Assembly: GCA_034508935.3 (NCBI GenBank)
Contig: CM067442.1
Span: 136,587,024-136,651,023 of the forward strand
Source: Berghia stephanieae
Lineage: Eukaryota; Mollusca; Gastropoda; Nudibranchia; Aeolidiidae
Length of the DNA: 64,000 bases
Direction: 5' to 3'
Part shown: positions 58,901 to 64,000 of the stretch, in pieces
Numbering within the stretch: the stretch's first letter is position 1
How the letters are laid out: every line of letters begins with the position of its first letter
The notes under the pieces: generated by a model
The model's database searches: none
What the model was told of the DNA's origin: nothing
The model's input: only the letters and a program-made list of their open reading frames with translations
Program-made: the position numbers and the translations under genes

Positions 58901-60444
58901 AAACAATGCACACTAGCCAACTGACACCATTTCCCTTTAATTAAAAAAAATATTTTCAAAAATCACCAACTATGTAATTCACCAATAAAAGGCGCAACTT
59001 TAAGGATGGATCAAGCAAACAGAGGTTACGGTAGTAGTTGTGATTATGATGTTGATAGTGTGTGTGGTGATGACAATGCATTGACACTGGCGATAAAAGA
59101 CCTGCCAAATTGAAGTTTTCTTGGAGTGACAATATGGTAGTCACTAAAGTAAGGTAGTACCATAATTAAATAGCTGGGTAGCTGGGTCTGTGAGATCTGG
59201 CAGAAAGAACTTTACAATGGACTATGTCCTATCCAAAGGGTAGAAGCAAGCAATTGCCTTTGTCCTTTTCATGCTAAATAACAAAGAAAAAACCCACCTC
59301 AAAGGGCCGAATGGCTAATTTGATCTTAACACAAATATTAAAAGTGACCCATCCCCTCAAAAAGATTATATCCCGAGTTATAAGGATTCTACAATCAAAT
59401 CTATAGTCAAAATGTAAAATATACTGAGTGAGCTTTTACACAGTGAGAGCGTGAACGCAACTTCTTAAAATTGACCAAAATAAAAAAATATATTTTACGA
59501 TTACTCAAGTTTACCTGGACAGAGAGAAGTGAACACTCACCATAAATGAGGACAACAGACTCTTCAATAGAATGCTGGTAGTTGAACTGTGAGTCAAGAA
59601 ATGCTCGATTGATAAAGGAGCCAAAGTATGTAGTCTGATACCAGCCCACGTGGAGATGATCAACGTTGACATGACGCAGATTCCTCATCATTTCCATTTG
59701 GTACTGGACGGAGACTGGGCAAGATAGAAAGGAAAGTCTAAATTCAGACACATAAACTAACTCAGACACATATTCCTAATGAAAATAATCCCCCTCTCTC
59801 ACCCCCCCCCCCCCCCTCAATGCAAAACAAAAACATAGTAACAGCAACAATAACTGGCATCATCGAAGCCTGAGTCACCCCACTGTTACAGCTCTTTGTA
59901 TGATATCACCTTGGCTGCGGCTATTCAGACGCCAGTCAGGAAAAAAAGAGAAAAATTTAAACAATCACAAAATCATAACATAAAATATCATAATACTACT
60001 CCTAGTGTACATCTATTCTCAATAGTAGAAAAATAACTTAATGTAAACTTTTAATGAATTGTCCTTTTCTTAAATCAATTTTTTAAAATACCTTCTATTT
60101 AAGAGATTTAAAATTAACTGTTGGTCAAAAGGCCTGAAGGTATTTGTTTTCACTTGTTTTATCTTTGTTACTGTAGCCCAGTGGTTAATGATCTTACGAA
60201 TAAGACTCAAGTATCTTTAATAAATTAAAATTGTTAAACATTGTAATCACAAAGGTAAAAAAGAGTAAACTGAGTTGAGCACCCCTTATAATTGTAACCG
60301 AATATAATCTCTCCATAACCAGATGACGTTTATTAAGTAAATATGAAGATTGATCGAAGAATGGTTGAGAGAGATATATATGGATAAGGGAAAGATAGAA
60401 AGAGAGAAACAGAAAGAGAGAGAGAGAGAGAGAGAGAGGAAGAG

Positions 60445-60499
<55 letters not shown>

Positions 60500-61128
60500 G
60501 TATAATTGATGGTTTTTTTCTAATTAGGGGAGAAGTTATAATAATTATTTTTTAAATGGACTTATAACTGCACTACCACTCTTGACGCACTTACAAATAA
60601 AATCTAGACCCATTTACCCCTTCCTTTTCAACCATCAATTGCTGTGTCTCACTTTTGACATCTTGCGCCAGTTTGTCTGGACTGATGCCATAAAAATGGA
60701 AGTGTCACCTAATTTCATGCAACTGAGCACAGGTGTCATAGTAAAACACAAGACATGATGGTGATTCTTTTATGGATAGGAAAATGTTTGACACTGAAAA
60801 ATCAGCAGAAAATCCCAAAATCCGAAATTCCACGGAAGATTATCATTACTGAGTAATGTATTTATGTCTTCATTACTTTTTGCCGTTGGGCTGTGGAAGA
60901 GTTTTGAACCAGAATTGTTCCATGTTCTGTAATTTGTTCTATTCATTTTCATCACAAATACCAAATCCTACTTTGATCAAAATCCTCGTCATCATTGTGT
61001 TTGGGAAATGGGAAGCAATTTGTTATCTCCAACTTGTTGTCAACGACCAATCCAAGCAGGACCCCTTGAACAAGATCTGTACCTCCAGCCCCTTCTTCCT
61101 GACTGTGCTTGATAATTTTAAGCGCAAC
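55914..61128 (-). CDS. EIF3H: EIF3H, translation initiation factor 3 subunit H (five exons; first exon not found)
   Basis: EIF3H is an MPN-domain subunit of the cytoplasmic eIF3 complex that promotes 43S/48S assembly; its MPN lacks the JAMM zinc ligands of active proteases. Coding exons on the minus strand: 61128-60972, 59714-59541, 58482-58233, 57586-57451, 56129-55914 (stop TAG). All sites are GT-AG and phases agree, giving 311 codons including stop. Order: MPN core ([64 protein letters not shown]), linker ([31 protein letters not shown]), helical bundle ([19 protein letters not shown]), charged [20 protein letters not shown] and the C-terminal [13 protein letters not shown]. Human EIF3H is 352 residues, so only about 40 N-terminal residues are missing, on a short exon upstream of 61128 or beyond the window. 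Confidence 0.95.
56130..57450 (-). other. EIF3H last intron
   Basis: AT-rich; contains a ~34-bp direct duplication at 57360-57432 (TTAGAATTTGAACCGATTCG twice). No gene seen. Confidence 0.5.
57700..57845 (-). repeat. SINE3 copy
   Basis: On the minus strand: GACTCTGTGGTGTAATGATA (A-box side), CAGAAGGTCTGAAGTTCGAT then CCCC (B box), body ending in GCTTTGTCTGTCACC. EIF3H intron. Confidence 0.75.
58040..58215. repeat. ~25-bp minisatellite next to an EIF3H splice donor
   Basis: Units of the type AACAGACAAACAAATGG(C/T)T plus TGCAATAC or TCCA repeat about seven times, 20 to 190 bases downstream of the donor at 58232 on the minus strand. Confidence 0.85.
58583..58885 (-). repeat. SINE1 copy, full length
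   Basis: TTGAGCTTTTATAAAATGCA at the left; GAGGCTCGAACCCAGGACCT and ACCACATAGCCGCAG at the right. EIF3H intron. Confidence 0.85.
59165..59310 (+). repeat. SINE2 body fragment
   Basis: GCTGGGTCTGTGAGATCTGG through ACTATGTCCTATCCAAAGGG to CAAAGGGCCGAATGGC matches the inverse of the SINE2 body; the tRNA-like head is missing. Confidence 0.6.
60060..60850. repeat. Diverged relative of the 52194-53611 element interior
   Basis: Shared order of phrases: TCAAAAGGCCTGAAGGTATT, TAAATATGAAGATTGA, a (GA)n tract (60400-60500), TCTTGCGCCAGTTTGTCTGG, CATGCAACTGAGCACAGG, GGAAGATTATCATTACTG. TIRs not found. Intron of EIF3H. Confidence 0.6.
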
Positions 61129-61885
61129 CTGCAAAAAATGAAAAAAAAAAACAACAAAAACATTCTCAAAGTTTGCGAAATATATTCCGACCATTATCAA
61201 AGTTTTCATTCTCCAAATCTAAAGTGTTCCCCATATATTCTCTTGTCACAGCAAACTATACATGTCAGCCCTAAAATGGTACCTAGCAGCAAGGAGATGT
61301 GCACCCATTTCAGCATTATATCGAAAGACGACATACATCAAAAAGCGAATCAGAAGTTCCCAACTTCATCCACAATTATAAGATATTACTATACTGGATA
61401 TAAAGTAGGTACTTTGGTAAACGTCCATTTGAACTCCAGCAGTGAGCTGCTAAAAAGACTATAGAAAAAGTTCCATAGATATTTTGTTTATGGATGGATT
61501 TCAATGATTTATGTCTTACTTCCTTCAGGAAAAATTACCATGTCGTTTGGTGTTGTTTATTGTCAAATCAATGCCAATTTATATCTTTTGATCGTGGATA
61601 AAATAGGGTATAATTTTGCTTCGGATAACTAAAAAATTAGAAATTTGTAAATCAAAATTCCAGTGAGGGCACGTGATTTAACATATTATTACCGCATCCC
61701 CGAAATTTGTTCCAGCAAAATCCTTACTCAAATCTTAACGGCCAATTTATAAATCCAAATGGTGGTCACTAGTGGACATGCAACAGTTTTTCAGGCCACA
61801 AAGTCCCTCAGCAGGAAATAACGAAGGCAAATAGAAATAGAAGGACATTTTTCAGCCTTTAAACAGAGATGCCAACTAAAAATTT
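61129..61885. other. Upstream of EIF3H exon 2, no gene assigned
   Basis: Intron 1 or further 5' DNA. No convincing match to the expected short first exon (a VQxDGL-type C-terminus followed by a donor) was seen. Confidence 0.35.
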
Positions 61886-63870
61886 AGCTCAATTTCAGAC
61901 ACCACTTGGAGGAATTTCCGCAAACAAGAAAAGGGAATTTGGATGGTATTTGGCATTGTGTTAATATATCCTTATTCTAAAGTGATACCTGATTAGGACA
62001 ATACAATAAATAAACACAATGCCAAATACCATCCAAAGTCCCTTTATTTCAAATGAAGTAAAGCTCCAAAAACTAATGGTGGTGGTAGTAATAATGATAC
62101 ATGGGTAGTGGTTGTAGTAGGATTGACAGATGATGATGATGATGTGGTGGCGGTGATTATAGTAGTAGTGGTAGTGGTAACGATTGGTGGGAGTGGTTGT
62201 AGTAGTAATGGTAATGATGTTGATGTAGTGGTTGTTTTAGTAGTAGTGGTGGTAGTGATGGTGGTGGTTGCTGTTGTAGTGGTAGTGATGGTGGTGGTTG
62301 TAGTAATCGTGGTAGTAGTAGTAGCAATGATGATGTGGTGGTGGTTATAGTCGTAATGATGTGGCTGTGGTGGTAACAGTACTAGTAGTAATGTTGATGT
62401 GTTGGTTGTTCTAGTAATAGTGGTAGTGATGGTGTGGTTGTGGTAGTAGCAATGATGATGATGTGGTGGCGGTTGTTGTAGTACTAGTAGGCACTTTGAT
62501 AAAATTTTCAAACTCAAAATATCTTGATCTGACTTAGTCAGGGGGATGGGACTTGAAAAAACATAAAATTTGATATCTTATTTGTTTCTCTACGACCTAC
62601 GGTTCCGGAGTTATTTATATTTTTCTACTGAAATTTTTTGTCAATTTTACAGAGAGAATCTGTGATCTCACCGCTGCCTTAAAACCCGCATCTCGCGGCT
62701 ATTGGGAAATTTTGAGTCTTGCAGTCAACATAGCCCACTTATTGTTTTCAGTAATTTTGTTTCAATTAAAAAATAAATGGCAAGTGTTAGATATCATTTT
62801 AAAGGTCAGAAAATAAAAGCTTTATTTTCATACAAATCATTTTCATGTATGGAAAGTATGGAAAAAATTAAGGATAAATGAAAATGGAAAAAAATATGAG
62901 ATTTTTGTCCTAAAAAGTGGGATTGGTGGAGGGGAAAAATAAAATAATGAGCGAGTGTATCAATTTTGATGAAATTTGGCAGAGATATTCTTCAATTAAT
63001 TGTCTATTGATGTTTGAAGTATAATTAAAATGTATCCATAATTTAAAAAGTTCTTGTAATTCAAAAATTATAAATTTTTATTACACTTTCTGAGAAATAC
63101 AATCAGGAATTAAGAATGAAACACACCGTTAGAAAGCTCGTTTTGTGCCCTTTATAATGATACCAACATTAGTCACATAGGTTCACAAATAACGCCATGG
63201 TGACCAACACAGTAAAGGGCCAAAAATAAAGTTCCAAAAAACGAGTTTCACCTTACAGTGAGCCTATCGGCGGCCACTGGACTGGAGTTATCAAAGTGCC
63301 TAGTAGTCTAAAATAAGTAGTAGTGATAATGTGGTGGTGGTGGTTGCTGTTGTAGTGGGTAGTGATGGTGGTTGTTGTAGTAGTGGTGGTGATAATGATG
63401 TGGTTGTTGCTGTAGTAGTAGTGACAGTGATAATGTGGTGGTGGTGGTTGCTGTTGTAGTGGGTAGTGATGGTGGTTGTTGTAGTGGTGGTGATGATGAT
63501 GTGGTTGTTGTAGTAGTAGTGGTAGTGATAATGTGGTGGTGGTGGTGGTGGTTGAAGTAATGGTGGTGGTGATGATGTGGTTGTTGTAGTTGTTGTTGTA
63601 GTAGTGATGATGTGCTTGTGGTTTTTGTTGTAGTAGTGATGATGATGTGGTGGTTGTTGCAGTAATAGTTAGTAGTGGTAGTGATGGTTGTAATTGTAGT
63701 GGTGGTTGTAGTAGTGGCAGTGATTATGATGATGTGGTGGTAGAGGTGATGGGGGTTCCCTTGGAGTTGGAGCAATATGTCCTCGCCGGAATTTGATCGA
63801 AGTTGCCCGTAACCGGGAATTTTTTGCTCCAGACCGGATTCTTTTCATTTTCACTTTTCTTCTGCTCATC
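61886..63870 (-). repeat. Compound triplet-repeat element split by a DNA transposon
   Basis: Minus-strand copy of the element at 32520-34460: lead at 63780-63870, triplet array 63310-63770 and 62080-62483, tail with AGCTCCAAAA at 61890-62080. The array is interrupted at 62491-63299. Confidence 0.72.
62491..63299. mobile_element. Non-autonomous DNA transposon with 7-bp target duplication
   Basis: Ends GCACTTTGATAA and inverse TTATCAAAGTGC; CTAGTAG on both sides (62484-62490, 63300-63306), although the duplication overlaps triplet sequence and could be 5-7 bp. 809 bp, no protein recognised. Confidence 0.7.
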
Positions 63871-63957
63871 CGATTTTCAAAATTTTGTTATCATTAGCAA
63901 CAAGATATGAAGTGAATAGAAAAGTGCCAGAAGACAATAGAGAATAAAAAATTTTCG

Positions 63958-64000
63958 CGGCGGTGGTGGGGTTCGAACCTGCGACCTTATTGGTACGACA
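63958..64000 (-). repeat. tRNA-like fragment cut by window edge
   Basis: The minus strand contains GCAGGTTCGAACCCCACCAC, a perfect B box with TPsiC-arm pairing. The rest is outside the window, so a tRNA gene and a SINE head cannot be told apart. Confidence 0.45.

Noticed and set aside
61380-61450. Possible EIF3H first exon (minus strand, GTT CAA ATG GAC before GTTTAC)
   Set aside because: Only nine codons open before a stop, no ATG, and the join would lose the conserved GL residues.
62044-63775. Thr/His-rich minus-strand open frames
   Set aside because: Same triplet-repeat artefact in the opposite orientation.

Overview
This is an AT-rich piece of an intron-rich invertebrate animal genome. 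Three host genes are conserved across bilaterians. The dense tRNA-derived SINEs, Penelope, RTE and RNase H-bearing LINE remnants, and P, pogo/Tigger, mariner, hAT-like and piggyBac-like DNA transposons fit a marine invertebrate such as a mollusc. The species cannot be fixed from the sequence. There are no bacterial operons, CRISPR arrays or complete tRNA/rRNA genes.

Host genes. (1) A SAMD1-like chromatin gene on the minus strand, 23550 down to 12215, with six coding exons that splice in frame to 576 codons: a KAT6/SAMD1-type winged helix, two further winged-helix-like segments, an AT-hook and a C-terminal SAM domain. (2) An SGTA/SGT co-chaperone gene on the plus strand, 35079 to 46702, with eleven coding exons encoding an N-terminal dimerisation region, three TPRs and a Gln-rich tail. 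(3) EIF3H, a translation initiation factor subunit, on the minus strand, 61128 down to 55914; five coding exons are visible and the short first exon was not found. The three are housekeeping or chromatin genes with no evident functional link.

Region by region. 1-1943: P-element (THAP9-like) transposase cut by the window edge. 2800-5040: pogo/Tigger-type transposon with a long ORF. 5040-12200: SINEs and several copies of an unclassified ~540 bp repeat (family R). 12215-23550: the SAMD1-like gene; its intron 4 holds a Penelope-like fragment whose inverted ~0.4 kb arms each carry a hammerhead ribozyme, next to an RTE-type LINE. 23.5-35 kb: SINEs, simple repeats, hAT-type MITEs, degraded LINE ends and a compound triplet-repeat element. 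35-46.7 kb: SGT gene; intron 3 holds a LINE RNase H remnant, and a 66-bp tandem array has multiplied the exon-6 splice acceptor 13 times. 46.7-55.6 kb: transposon-rich intergenic DNA with a long hairpin, a piggyBac-like element, a long-TIR element, a mariner and a multi-level nest of insertions. 55.9-61.1 kb: EIF3H. 61.1-64 kb: a second triplet-repeat element split by a DNA transposon.

The observations most worth checking are the acceptor/exon tandem array in SGT, the paired hammerhead ribozymes, the three-module SAMD1-like protein, and a TIR family with 6-bp target duplications.
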